Shown here piece by piece: positions 11,738 through 20,213 of a DNA stretch of 64,000 nt. The first letter of the stretch is position 1; each line of letters begins with the position of its first letter. Origin of the DNA: Candidatus Puniceispirillum marinum IMCC1322. GTDB lineage: Bacteria; Pseudomonadota; Alphaproteobacteria; Puniceispirillales; Puniceispirillaceae. The notes under the pieces are model-generated. The model worked only from the letters and a program-made list of their open reading frames with translations. It searched no databases and was not told the origin of the DNA. A program made the translations under genes and the position numbers. The stretch is taken from the NCBI RefSeq assembly GCF_000024465.1, contig NC_014010.1, positions 744,001 to 808,000 on the forward strand. The letters run 5' to 3'.

Positions 11738-11776
11738 AAGCAAGTCTATGCTTGCTTGCACCATGTAATGATGGTG
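11738..11776 (-). promoter_or_regulatory. Two hairpins between ilvN and ilvC
   Basis: On the minus strand the transcript leaving ilvN first meets CACCAT-6-ATGGTG (11776-11759) and then AAGCAAG-6-CTTGCTT (11757-11738), followed by TTACGTTTTTG. The second has a weak T tail and could be a leaky terminator or a processing site that sets ilvC output relative to ilvBN. Seen in sequence; role is inference. Confidence 0.4.
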
Positions 11777-11794
11777 ACTTGTTTAAATATTAAA

Positions 11795-12319
11795 CTATCG
11801 AGCCGAAAGATCGACCAGATTACCCCTAGAAATAGCCGATACACCTGTTCGCGCGATCTCGACTTCACCTAGCGAGCGCATCAAATCAATGAAAGCGCCA
11901 ACCTTGGATGAATTTCCTGTCACTTCAAATACAAAACTATCTAGTGTGCTGTCTAGTGTTCTTGCACGGAAAGTGTCAGCAATTCGCAAAGCCTCTATTC
12001 GTTCATCACCTTTATTGATGATTTTCACCAATGCAAGTTCACGTTCGATAAAGGCTGTCGTTTCGGTAAGATCGCAAACATCATGGATTGGCACAAGGCG
12101 CGATAACTGCGCCTTTATCTGCTCAATGATCATTGGCGTGCCGCTGGTAACGATGGAAATCCGCGAAATAGAAAACTCTACATCCACCTCGGACACGGTC
12201 AAGCTTTCGATATTGTAGCCTCGTCCCGAAAATAGCCCAATAACACGTGCCAACACGCCAGGTTCATTATCAACTAGTACAGAAATTATGTGGCGTTCAA
12301 CCACGTCAGTCATCTTCAT
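11795..12319 (-). CDS. ilvN: Acetolactate synthase small (regulatory) subunit
   Basis: Regulatory partner of IlvB that confers feedback inhibition by valine and raises catalytic activity. The N-terminal ACT domain (about 5-80) has HIISVLVDNEPGVLARVIGLFSGRGYNIESL, here described by its key residues NEPGVL and GRGYNI; a C-terminal ALS_ss_C domain follows. A longer frame to 12436 exists but overlaps ilvB; the ATG at 12319 has an AAGGAG ribosome site and gives the usual start of this family, so I use it (174 residues). It begins 34 bp after the ilvB stop. Confidence 0.95.
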   Translation of the reverse strand: MKMTDVVERHIISVLVDNEPGVLARVIGLFSGRGYNIESLTVSEVDVEFSISRISIVTSGTPMIIEQIKAQLSRLVPIHDVCDLTETTAFIERELALVKIINKGDERIEALRIADTFRARTLDSTLDSFVFEVTGNSSKVGAFIDLMRSLGEVEIARTGVSAISRGNLVDLSAR

Positions 12320-12353
12320 GCTTAACTCCTTAGGATACGGTCTAGTTTGCTGT

Positions 12354-14174
12354 TTAGACCAACACCATGCCTTCTTCAGAAATCGGCTTTTCAGCCTGAT
12401 CAGCTGGACCAAGCAACATTTCGTTATGTGCCGCACCTGATGGGATCATCGGGAAACAATTTTCATCTTTCGTTACCCGAATGTCGGCAATAACCGGCCC
12501 ATCAACCGCAAGCATTTGTGTTATGACATCATCAAGCTCATTCGCTGATTGCGCAACAAGCCCTGTCATGCCAAAGGTATCCGCCAGCTTGACAAAATCA
12601 GGTAATGATTCACTGTAGGATTCCGAATAACGGCCACCGTGAATAAGTTCCTGCCATTGCCGGACCATACCCATCCATTCATTATTGATGATGAACATCT
12701 TCACAGGCAGATTATATTGCGCCAGCGTAGATAGTTCCTGCATATTCATCATGAAGGACGCTTCACCCGCAATATCGATCACCAGCGCGTCGGGATGTGC
12801 TACCTGCACCCCCATGGCTGATGGCAATCCATAACCCATGGTGCCTAGACCACCCGATGTCATCCACCGGTTAGGTGCTTCAAAGTCGAAATATTGCGCT
12901 GCCCACATTTGATGCTGGCCAACCTCGGTAGTGACATATACATCATGCTCTCGTGTCATTTCACAAAGACGCTTGATCGCATGCTGAGGCTTGATAATAT
13001 CGCCTGATTGATCGAACCCAAGGCATTTACGTGCTTGCCACCCTTTGATCTGCTTCCACCAAGACGCAAGCGAGTCAGCGTGTGGTTTGAATGACTGCGC
13101 CTTCATCTCGGCGATCAACATTTCCAAGACCACCGTCGCATCGCCAATAACAGCCAAATCAACAGCAACATTCTTGTTGATTGATGATGAGTCGATATCA
13201 ATATGGATTTTTTCCGAATTTGGTGCAAAGCCAGAAATACGACCTGTGACGCGATCGTCAAAACGTGCACCGACATTCAACATAATATCGCAATCATGCA
13301 TTGCCAGATTGGCTTCATAGGTGCCATGCATGCCTAGCATGCCCAGAAAATGGGGATCAGATGCTGGTAACGCGCCAAGTCCCATCAAAGTCAATGTCGT
13401 TGGCCAGCCCGTCATATGCACAAGTTCATGCAATAGTTTTGACGCTTTCGGACCTGAATTGACGATACCACCGCCACCATAGATAATCGGGCGCCGCGCG
13501 CGCTTAAGCATCGCCACTGCCTGTTTGATTACGTCATTGTCCGGACGGGTGGTAACCGCATAACGTCCACGCGCCTTCGAAACAACAGCATCATCTACAG
13601 ATGTGTCATGATAGCCATATTCGCCCATCAAAATGTCTTTTGGCAGATCAATCAATACTGGCCCTGGACGCCCGGTACTGGCGACATGAAAGGCTTCAAT
13701 AACAGTATGCTGTAGCTTAGTGCCATCTTTGACCAGGTAATTATGCTTGGTACAAGCACGCGTGATACCGGTTGTATCGGCTTCCTGAAACGCATCATTA
13801 CCAATCAGATGTGTGGGCACCTGCCCTGTCAGACAGACGACAGGCACCGAGTCCATCAAGGCATCGGTCAAACCGGTAACGGCATTTGTCGCTCCCGGGC
13901 CAGATGTCACCAACACAACGCCTACTTTACCAGTTGAACGTGCATAACCTTCAGCCGCATGCACAGCGGCCTGCTCGTGGCGCACAAGTATGTGGCGTAT
14001 TTTATTGTTTTTAAACAAAGCATCATAAATAGGCAGAACCGCCCCGCCCGGATAGCCAAAGATGACTTCAACCCCCTCATCTTCGAGCGTCTTGAGCAAA
14101 ATTTCAGCACCAGCCATAGCTTGTGTAGGGGCTTCGGTAGATTTAGGGCTATTCCCAGGGGATGACTTAGCCAT
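12354..14174 (-). CDS. ilvB: Acetolactate synthase large (catalytic) subunit
   Basis: Thiamine-diphosphate enzyme that condenses two pyruvates to acetolactate, or pyruvate with 2-oxobutyrate. The 606-residue protein has the N-terminal ThDP-binding domain with the activating Glu in VRHEQAAVHAAEGYAR, a central FAD-type domain, and a C-terminal domain with MGYGLPSAMGVQ. The metal motif, usually GDxS, reads GEAS with Glu471, a variant I believe occurs in other marine alphaproteobacteria. An AAAGGA ribosome site precedes the ATG. It is first in ilvB-ilvN-ilvC, 190 bp downstream of miaA, and a hairpin with a T-rich tail lies in that gap. Confidence 0.97.
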   Translation of the reverse strand: MAKSSPGNSPKSTEAPTQAMAGAEILLKTLEDEGVEVIFGYPGGAVLPIYDALFKNNKIRHILVRHEQAAVHAAEGYARSTGKVGVVLVTSGPGATNAVTGLTDALMDSVPVVCLTGQVPTHLIGNDAFQEADTTGITRACTKHNYLVKDGTKLQHTVIEAFHVASTGRPGPVLIDLPKDILMGEYGYHDTSVDDAVVSKARGRYAVTTRPDNDVIKQAVAMLKRARRPIIYGGGGIVNSGPKASKLLHELVHMTGWPTTLTLMGLGALPASDPHFLGMLGMHGTYEANLAMHDCDIMLNVGARFDDRVTGRISGFAPNSEKIHIDIDSSSINKNVAVDLAVIGDATVVLEMLIAEMKAQSFKPHADSLASWWKQIKGWQARKCLGFDQSGDIIKPQHAIKRLCEMTREHDVYVTTEVGQHQMWAAQYFDFEAPNRWMTSGGLGTMGYGLPSAMGVQVAHPDALVIDIAGEASFMMNMQELSTLAQYNLPVKMFIINNEWMGMVRQWQELIHGGRYSESYSESLPDFVKLADTFGMTGLVAQSANELDDVITQMLAVDGPVIADIRVTKDENCFPMIPSGAAHNEMLLGPADQAEKPISEEGMVLV

Positions 14175-14202
14175 TATTTTTTCCTTTAGTGATATCTATC
14201 AA

Positions 14203-14229
14203 ACAAACAAAGCTGCCATTTCAGGCAGC
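14203..14229 (-). terminator. Terminator-like hairpin between miaA and ilvB
   Basis: On the minus strand GCTGCC-6-GGCAGC (14229-14212) is followed by TTTGTTTGTTTG. It could end the miaA transcript or act as an attenuator about 40 bases before the ilvB ATG. I found no leader peptide rich in Ile, Leu or Val codons, so classical translation attenuation is not supported. Confidence 0.5.
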
Positions 14230-14364
14230 GTGACGTAAATTTAACCTACTTTATCGACGCAGAATCGTAATTTAGACAACTTGTTTTTGTAGTCTTTTAT
14301 TTTTCTTCAAGAAATCCAATGTGATTCAGCTCTTTGTTTAATGATAGGTGCCAGCTTTTTAACG

Positions 14365-15297
14365 CTAGGTCAACCTATTTTCGCGAAGATTGTTAAAGAT
14401 ATTCTCAAAAAAACTTTCCGAATATTTCTCATTTACCTCAAATTTCGCATTAAAATTATTTCTAAGCCAGGTCATCTGACGTTTTGCATAATGCCGACTA
14501 TCCTGTTGCGCCTGACGAACAGCATCGGCTTTAGCCACATCTCCGGCCAGATATGCCGACAATTGCCGAACCCCCAGCGCTTTCATCACTGGCAAACCCG
14601 GATCAAGGTTCCGCGCTACCAGCTTTTGGACCTCATCAAGCGCCCCTGCCTCAATCATCATATCAAAACGTGTATTTATCCGCTGGTAAAGAATATCTCG
14701 CGCCGGTAACAACTTAATGGTTGTGGCCACCCCCTCAAACGCCCCCTCATGTGGGTCTTGCTGCCATGCACTGATCGGACGGCCTGTGGCCTGAACAACC
14801 CCCATGGCGCGAATAAGCCGTTGCGTATCCCCATCATATAGGCGCTCAGCAGTTACGGGGTCTAGCGCTGCCAATGCCTGACGGAATCCAGCCCCCCCTA
14901 TTTCGGCATGAAGCGTGACGGCATTGTCATGAATGTTACGAGGCACATCGGGAATTGACGCCAAGCCGTATAGGCCAGCATTGAGATACATGCCGGTTCC
15001 ACCGATGATAATTGGTGTTTTTCCAGCTTCCCATGCGCCTCTCATTTCGGTAGCGGCCATGTCCAGCCACATCGCCACTGAGGCTCTTACATGGCCATCA
15101 AGGACGCCATAAAGCCGATGCGGTGCCTGCGCCATGTCTGCATCAGATGGGCGCGCTGTCACAACCGCAAGATCTTTGTAAAGTTGCATGGAGTCTGCAT
15201 TTATAATGACACCATCTGTTCGACGCGCCATCTCGATAGCGAGCTTGGACTTACCCGAAGCGGTTGGCCCTGCAATCATAATATAATGCTTAATCAT
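14365..15297 (-). CDS. miaA: tRNA dimethylallyltransferase
   Basis: Adds an isopentenyl group to A37 of tRNAs that read UNN codons. The 310-residue protein starts with the P-loop motif MIAGPTASGKSKLAIEMA, then DSMQLYKDLAVVTARPS, and IIGGTGMYLNAGLYGL in the substrate channel; QQDSRHYAKRQMTWLRN near the end is the usual C-terminal signature. It is divergent from serB with 102 bp between the starts, and upstream of ilvB. Confidence 0.96.
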   Translation of the reverse strand: MIKHYIMIAGPTASGKSKLAIEMARRTDGVIINADSMQLYKDLAVVTARPSDADMAQAPHRLYGVLDGHVRASVAMWLDMAATEMRGAWEAGKTPIIIGGTGMYLNAGLYGLASIPDVPRNIHDNAVTLHAEIGGAGFRQALAALDPVTAERLYDGDTQRLIRAMGVVQATGRPISAWQQDPHEGAFEGVATTIKLLPARDILYQRINTRFDMMIEAGALDEVQKLVARNLDPGLPVMKALGVRQLSAYLAGDVAKADAVRQAQQDSRHYAKRQMTWLRNNFNAKFEVNEKYSESFFENIFNNLRENRLT

Positions 15298-15399
15298 AAA
15301 TTTTACCCCAGCACCTTATGGCATATTTTGCAGTGTCGTGATACATCCCAGCATATCTTGGTGATAAATGAAAAACACTGACCCAAACAAAGGTTTGTC

Positions 15400-16296
15400 A
15401 TGAATAGTGTCCTTATTTTCTCTAGCAGCAAGGCGACGACCACACCAGCACGCGCCGCCGACTGGATTGCGCCCCTGCTGGCCACAGCGCGAGACATTAA
15501 TATCTCTAGCGAGGCATCATGGCTAGCCAGGGGTTATGCTGCCGAAATAACTGTGGCAAATGATAAAGCATTCGATATCGGCAAACTTCGGACAATTGCA
15601 GATGACCTGTGCATCGATGTAAATATTGTTCCTACTGAAAATCGGCGCAAACGTCTATTGATTGCCGATATGGATAGCACGATCATCAGTTCGGAATCTC
15701 TGGATGATTTGGCAAGGCTTGCCGGGCTTGGTGACGAAATCGCACATATCACCGCACAATCAATGGCCGGCAAGATAGATTTTGAAGACGCCATCGATGC
15801 CCGTGTCGCGATGCTAACTGGCAAACCAGCCTCGCTTTTTGAGCAACTGCTTGATGAGATGACACTCACCGCTGGTGCTGTTGCGCTAGTTAAAACCATG
15901 CGCGCTAATGGTGCCTTTTGCTATCTTGTATCTGGAGGATTTGACTTTGCCACATCATATATCGCTGATATGTGCGGGTTTCATGATAGTCACGCCAACC
16001 ATATGAATATATCGTCTGGCCTGATTGAGGGTACGGTCAGAAAGCCCATATTAGATCGTGATGCAAAGGCAACCTATCTTGCACAATATTGCACGACCCA
16101 TGACCTGACTATGGCTGATGCCGCCACAATCGGTGATGGCGCCAATGATCTTGCAATGTTAAAAGCCGCCAACTTTGGCGTGGCGTTTCAGGGCAAACCG
16201 TTACTTCGTCAACATATAGACTTGCAACTCAACCATACTGACCTAACCGGATTATTATATTTGCAAGGCTATCGTGACAGCGAATTTGTTTCTTGA
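15400..16296 (+). CDS. serB: Phosphoserine phosphatase
   Basis: Last step of serine synthesis: hydrolyses phosphoserine. This is a HAD-superfamily enzyme. Motif I is DMDSTII near residue 90, with SSESLDDLARLAG following; motif II is the Ser in LVSGGFDF; motif III is the GDGANDLAML block near 247. The N-terminal 80 residues correspond to the ACT-like extension seen in other SerB proteins. An AAAGG ribosome site precedes the ATG. A strong hairpin 35 bp after the stop ends the transcript. Confidence 0.95.
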   Translation: MNSVLIFSSSKATTTPARAADWIAPLLATARDINISSEASWLARGYAAEITVANDKAFDIGKLRTIADDLCIDVNIVPTENRRKRLLIADMDSTIISSESLDDLARLAGLGDEIAHITAQSMAGKIDFEDAIDARVAMLTGKPASLFEQLLDEMTLTAGAVALVKTMRANGAFCYLVSGGFDFATSYIADMCGFHDSHANHMNISSGLIEGTVRKPILDRDAKATYLAQYCTTHDLTMADAATIGDGANDLAMLKAANFGVAFQGKPLLRQHIDLQLNHTDLTGLLYLQGYRDSEFVS

Positions 16297-16330
16297 AGCC
16301 AAGATAAATATCTTAAAACACAAAATTAAA

Positions 16331-16368
16331 AAGGGCGCCACAATAGCGCCCTTTTATTCTTTTTTTGT
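16331..16368. terminator. Bidirectional rho-independent terminator between serB and degP
   Basis: AAGGGCGC (16331-16338) and GCGCCCTT (16346-16353) form an 8-bp stem with a 7-base loop. The plus side is followed by a T-rich run to 16367 and the minus side by TTTTTAATTTTG, so it can serve the convergent serB and degP transcripts. Confidence 0.9.
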
Positions 16369-16374
16369 AACAGA

Positions 16375-17862
16375 TTATTCTGTCTTTTCAGCAAAACCAA
16401 TCTGGACAAAACGTTCTCGGCCATCACGCTCAACCAGAATGAGGATGCCTGACTTGCCACCATTTTCTGCCGCCTTGATATCTTTGGCCAAACCAAGCGC
16501 GTTTTCAACACGACGTTGACCATAACGCCGAATGATATCACCGGGGGCAAGCCCCTTATCTGCGGCCGGACTTCCGGGTAGCACCTCAACAACAGCAACG
16601 CCGGTCAATTCAGGATCAATTCCCAGTTCTTCGGCAAGTTTAGCATCGATATCCTGAACTGACATGCCAAGACTTCCAAAGCTCTGTTTATTTCCCGGTT
16701 CAGAGCTTGAGTCACTGTCAACAAGCCCAACAAGCTCGGCTTTTTCAAGCTCGCCCAGTTCGACCGTGACTGTCATTTTCTTGCCTTGGCGGAAAAGTTC
16801 AACCTTAACTTTTGAGCCTATATCAGTTTCAGCAACAATACGTGGTAGATCACGCATACGCTCAATAGCCTTGCCGTCAAATTTTAAAATCACATCACCA
16901 GGCTCAACACCCGCAACAAAGGCAGGGCTGTTTTCATTCACTGTTGACACCAAGGCACCTACAGCTTCGTCAAGCCCCAAAGATTCAGCAATATCTGTCG
17001 TCACTTCTTGAATGAATACACCTAGCCAACCGCGACGTGTCTTTCCAAATTCGGTAAGCTGGTCAGCAACCCGGCTTGCCAAATTCGACGAGATAGCAAA
17101 GCCGATACCGACCGATCCACCCGATTGTGAAAAAATAGCCGTATTGATACCAATCACTTCACCTTCAACATTGAAAAGTGGGCCACCAGAATTTCCACGG
17201 TTGATCGAAGCATCGGTCTGAATGAAATCATCATACGGACCATTGCCAATATCACGACCACGCGCCGAGACAATACCAGCTGTCACGGTACCACCAAGAC
17301 CAAACGGATTACCAATTGCCAACACCCAATCACCAACACGCAAAGCATCCGAGTCACCGAATTTGACTGATACAAGCTCTGTATCGCCAGGATCGATTTT
17401 CAAGACTGCAATATCGGTCTTCTTGTCCTGACCTAGTACTTTTGCCGTAAAGCTGGTTTCATCGGCTAAAATGACCCTAATCTCTTCGGCATTTTCGATA
17501 ACATGATGGTTGGTAACAACGATACCTGCATCATCAATGATGAAGCCTGACCCTAATGACTGGGCACGTCTTTGACGATTATTATCACCAAAATTCTTGA
17601 AAAATTCTTCAAAGGGTGATCCTGGCGGAAATTGAGGCATTTCCATGCGCTGACCATCATTAACAATGGTCGTGGTCGAAATATTGACCACCGCTGGGGA
17701 CAAACGTTCAACCTGATCTGCAAAACTGTCTGGTCGTTCACTGGCACCTGCAATTCCACCAGCAAAGCTGATAGACATAAAAATAACCACAAACACCGCT
17801 ACACCAGGTTTGATATGGTTGGCACTTACATGTGCCAACAACCGCATCAAATTGACTAACAT
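16375..17862 (-). CDS. degP: Do-type periplasmic serine protease/chaperone (DegP/HtrA family)
   Basis: HtrA-family protease for misfolded envelope proteins. The 495-residue protein has a hydrophobic export signal (about 17-40), a trypsin-like domain with His120 in TNHHVI, Asp150 in KKTDIAVL and Ser225 in RGNSGGPLFN, then two PDZ domains (about 290-380 and 410-490). The triad is intact. A longer frame reaches 17928, but the ATG at 17862 has an AAGGAG ribosome site and leads straight into the signal sequence. It lies downstream of hflK-hflC, another membrane quality-control pair. Two mutually exclusive hairpins precede the ribosome site. Confidence 0.95.
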   Translation of the reverse strand: MLVNLMRLLAHVSANHIKPGVAVFVVIFMSISFAGGIAGASERPDSFADQVERLSPAVVNISTTTIVNDGQRMEMPQFPPGSPFEEFFKNFGDNNRQRRAQSLGSGFIIDDAGIVVTNHHVIENAEEIRVILADETSFTAKVLGQDKKTDIAVLKIDPGDTELVSVKFGDSDALRVGDWVLAIGNPFGLGGTVTAGIVSARGRDIGNGPYDDFIQTDASINRGNSGGPLFNVEGEVIGINTAIFSQSGGSVGIGFAISSNLASRVADQLTEFGKTRRGWLGVFIQEVTTDIAESLGLDEAVGALVSTVNENSPAFVAGVEPGDVILKFDGKAIERMRDLPRIVAETDIGSKVKVELFRQGKKMTVTVELGELEKAELVGLVDSDSSSEPGNKQSFGSLGMSVQDIDAKLAEELGIDPELTGVAVVEVLPGSPAADKGLAPGDIIRRYGQRRVENALGLAKDIKAAENGGKSGILILVERDGRERFVQIGFAEKTE

Positions 17863-17885
17863 TCTTGATATCTCCTTAATAAATC

Positions 17886-17925
17886 CCCCATCGATTGATG
17901 GGGACATCATACTGACATCCCCATC
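17886..17925 (-). promoter_or_regulatory. Alternative-pairing leader hairpins upstream of degP
   Basis: The segment GATGGGGA on the plus strand (17897-17904) can pair either with CCCCATC (17886-17892, loop 4) or with TCCCCATC (17918-17925, loop 13). In the minus-strand transcript these are three consecutive segments in which the middle one chooses its partner, ending about 10 bases before the AAGGAG of degP. A dyad TTTAAC-C-GTTAAA lies further upstream at 17954-17966. Pairing is read directly; a regulatory role is inference. Confidence 0.45.
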
Positions 17926-18015
17926 CAATCAGGATTAACCCACATATAAAGGCTTTAACCGTTAAACTAGGCACATATGATGACCAAAAAATGGCAACAT
18001 GATGTTAAGAAGCCC

Positions 18016-18903
18016 CTAGTTTGCTGACAAACCAGTCATGCCATCTTTGTTCTTGAAGAACCGGAAAAAGCTGCTGTTAGGTGATATGACCATTGATGTA
18101 CCGCTATCGGTCATAGACTTGTCATAGGCTTCCATCGAGCGATAGAAAGCAAAGAACTCAGCATCCTGGCCAAAGCTATCAGCATAAATGCGAATTGCTT
18201 TACTATCGCCAGCACCGCGTGTTTCCTGCGCTTCACGTTTGGCTTCGGAAATGATCACCGTACGGGTTTTTTCAGCATCAGCACGGATCTTCTGCGCTTC
18301 TTCTTCACCTGTTGCACGGAATTCCTTGGCTTCCCGTTCACGCTCAGACTTCATCCGGTTAAAGATGTTCTGACTTGTGGCTTCCGGGTAATCAGCACGG
18401 CGTAACCGCACATCGATGATCTTAATGCCAAGCGATGATACAGACTCGTTCACTTCATCACCAATAGAGCGGGTGATGTCATTTCTTTGGCCTGTCAGGA
18501 TCGATCCCAAGGTTTCACGTCCAAGAGCCCGACGAACAGATGAGTCAATGATTGCTTCAAGACGACCACGCGCACCTAGTTCGTTACGAACTGTTTGGAA
18601 GAACAACAAAGGGTCTTCAATCTTGTAGCGCGCATAAGCATCTACCTGCAAACGCTTCTGATCCGAGAGAATGACTTCTTCAGCATCCTGTGGGATCAAA
18701 CTCAATACACGCTTTTCATAATAGACCACGTCCTGAATGAACGGAAGTTTGAAAGCAAGGCCTGGTTCCTGAATGGTGCGCTTAGGCTCACCAAACTGAA
18801 TGACGAGGGCTTGTTGGGTTTGATTGACGGTGAATAGCGACCCATAGGCTACTATTCCCAAAAGACCAACGGTGACAAGGCTTATAAAACGTAGAGATGC
18901 CAT
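18016..18903 (-). CDS. hflC: HflC, SPFH-domain regulator of FtsH
   Basis: Partner of HflK; the pair forms a periplasm-facing cage around FtsH and modulates membrane-protein degradation. The 295 residues have an N-terminal membrane anchor (about 5-25), an SPFH/Band 7 domain beginning VNQTQQALVIQFGEPKRTI, and a long Ala, Glu and Arg-rich coiled coil (about 170-230). It starts one base after the hflK stop. Confidence 0.96.
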   Translation of the reverse strand: MASLRFISLVTVGLLGIVAYGSLFTVNQTQQALVIQFGEPKRTIQEPGLAFKLPFIQDVVYYEKRVLSLIPQDAEEVILSDQKRLQVDAYARYKIEDPLLFFQTVRNELGARGRLEAIIDSSVRRALGRETLGSILTGQRNDITRSIGDEVNESVSSLGIKIIDVRLRRADYPEATSQNIFNRMKSEREREAKEFRATGEEEAQKIRADAEKTRTVIISEAKREAQETRGAGDSKAIRIYADSFGQDAEFFAFYRSMEAYDKSMTDSGTSMVISPNSSFFRFFKNKDGMTGLSAN

Positions 18904-18904
18904 T

Positions 18905-20035
18905 TTAGTTGCCCCCTGACTTTTTGTTTAATTCGTTTAGCGGCAGATAAGGTACGACGCCGTTACCAGATGAACTCTCGTCAATGATTATCTTGTCAAC
19001 ATTGCTGAGAATTTTTTCGATCGTTTCAATATAGATACGCTCTTTGGTTACATCTTTGTTCTGTAAATAGGCTTTATACACCTGATCAAAACGTGACGCA
19101 TCACCTTTTGCCCTGTTTACAACTTCAGCTTCATAGGCTTGTGCCTCTGCAACAAGCTGGGCAGCTTCACCTCGTGCCCGTGGGACAATGTCATTACGGA
19201 ATGCATCTGCTTGGTTCTTGAGCTTGTCACGATCCTGCCGTGCACGTTGCACCTCGTTAAAGGCGTCAATAACGTCGGCAGGCGGATCAACCGCCAAAAG
19301 CTGGACATCACGCACACGCACACCAGCCTTATATTCATCGAGCAAGTCTTGTAATTGTTGGCGGGCTTGTACCTGAATTTCCTGACGACCTTCAGTCAAG
19401 ACTGTTTGGATTGTCGTACGGCCAATGATTTCACGCATCACCGCTTCCGCAGCAACCTTGATTGTTTCATCGGGTTCAGCAAGATTGAACAAATACTGGC
19501 CTGCATCTGACACGCGCCAGAAAACCACAAAATCAATATCGACAATATTTTCATCGCCAGTAATCATCTGACTTTCATCAGCAATATCGCGACGCGAAGA
19601 GCTACTGCCACCAACATCGCGGTAACCAATCTCAATCCTATTATCACGTGTGACCTCGGGGGTCAGAACAGTTTCAACCGGAAACGGTATGTGATAGTGC
19701 AAGCCCGGCGCTGTGGTACGCACCCATTCACCAAAGCGCAAAACCACGCCCTGCTGTTGCGGATTAACACGGTAAAAACCAGTAGCCGCCCAAATGCCAG
19801 CAAAAATGATAAGAAGAAGGATAAACGAGCGTCCAGAAGATTGGCCGCCCCCCGGGATAATACGGCGTAAAGTGTCACGACCTTGCTGGACAAGTTCATC
19901 AATGTCTTGCGGGGGTTTACCGCCGCCACTTCCACCTTGACCCCATGGGCCGCTGCCGCCGCCGTTATTTCCACCAGTGCCGCCGCCTTGTCCCCAAGGT
20001 CCGCCGCCATCATTGCCTTGATTATTCCATGGCAT
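18905..20035 (-). CDS. hflK: HflK, SPFH-domain regulator of FtsH
   Basis: Forms the HflKC complex with HflC. The first 50 residues are rich in Gly, Trp and Gln (GGGPWGQGGGTGG), typical of alphaproteobacterial HflK. A membrane segment (about 75-95) and an SPFH domain with VNPQQQGVVLRFGEW follow, then the coiled coil. A TTG frame opening seven codons earlier is possible, but the ATG at 20035 has GGAG ten bases before it and gives the usual MPWN start (376 residues). It diverges from mrp. Confidence 0.95.
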   Translation of the reverse strand: MPWNNQGNDGGGPWGQGGGTGGNNGGGSGPWGQGGSGGGKPPQDIDELVQQGRDTLRRIIPGGGQSSGRSFILLLIIFAGIWAATGFYRVNPQQQGVVLRFGEWVRTTAPGLHYHIPFPVETVLTPEVTRDNRIEIGYRDVGGSSSSRRDIADESQMITGDENIVDIDFVVFWRVSDAGQYLFNLAEPDETIKVAAEAVMREIIGRTTIQTVLTEGRQEIQVQARQQLQDLLDEYKAGVRVRDVQLLAVDPPADVIDAFNEVQRARQDRDKLKNQADAFRNDIVPRARGEAAQLVAEAQAYEAEVVNRAKGDASRFDQVYKAYLQNKDVTKERIYIETIEKILSNVDKIIIDESSSGNGVVPYLPLNELNKKSGGN

Positions 20036-20213
20036 AATATTTGTGCTCCGTTTCAAAAATTCACGCCGACTATAAGCTAATCAGACACTAATGCCTAATA
20101 AACTATAGTAAGCTTGGTAGCATTTACACTGTTTAGCTTGTAAATAGCTAGACAAAGGCATATGTCACCAATCAATAGACAACATATTTGTACGGGAACG
20201 GTTTTTTTCAAGC

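Noticed and set aside
12320-12436. N-terminal extension of ilvN by 39 codons
   Set aside because: It overlaps ilvB, and the ATG at 12319 has a good ribosome site and gives the normal IlvN start.
17886-17903. CCCCAT in the degP leader as a sigma-32 -10 element
   Set aside because: No CTTGAA-like -35 at the proper distance; the bases are better explained by the hairpin.
17863-17928. Longer degP start at 17928
   Set aside because: The ATG at 17862 has AAGGAG upstream and starts at the signal peptide; the extension covers the leader hairpins.
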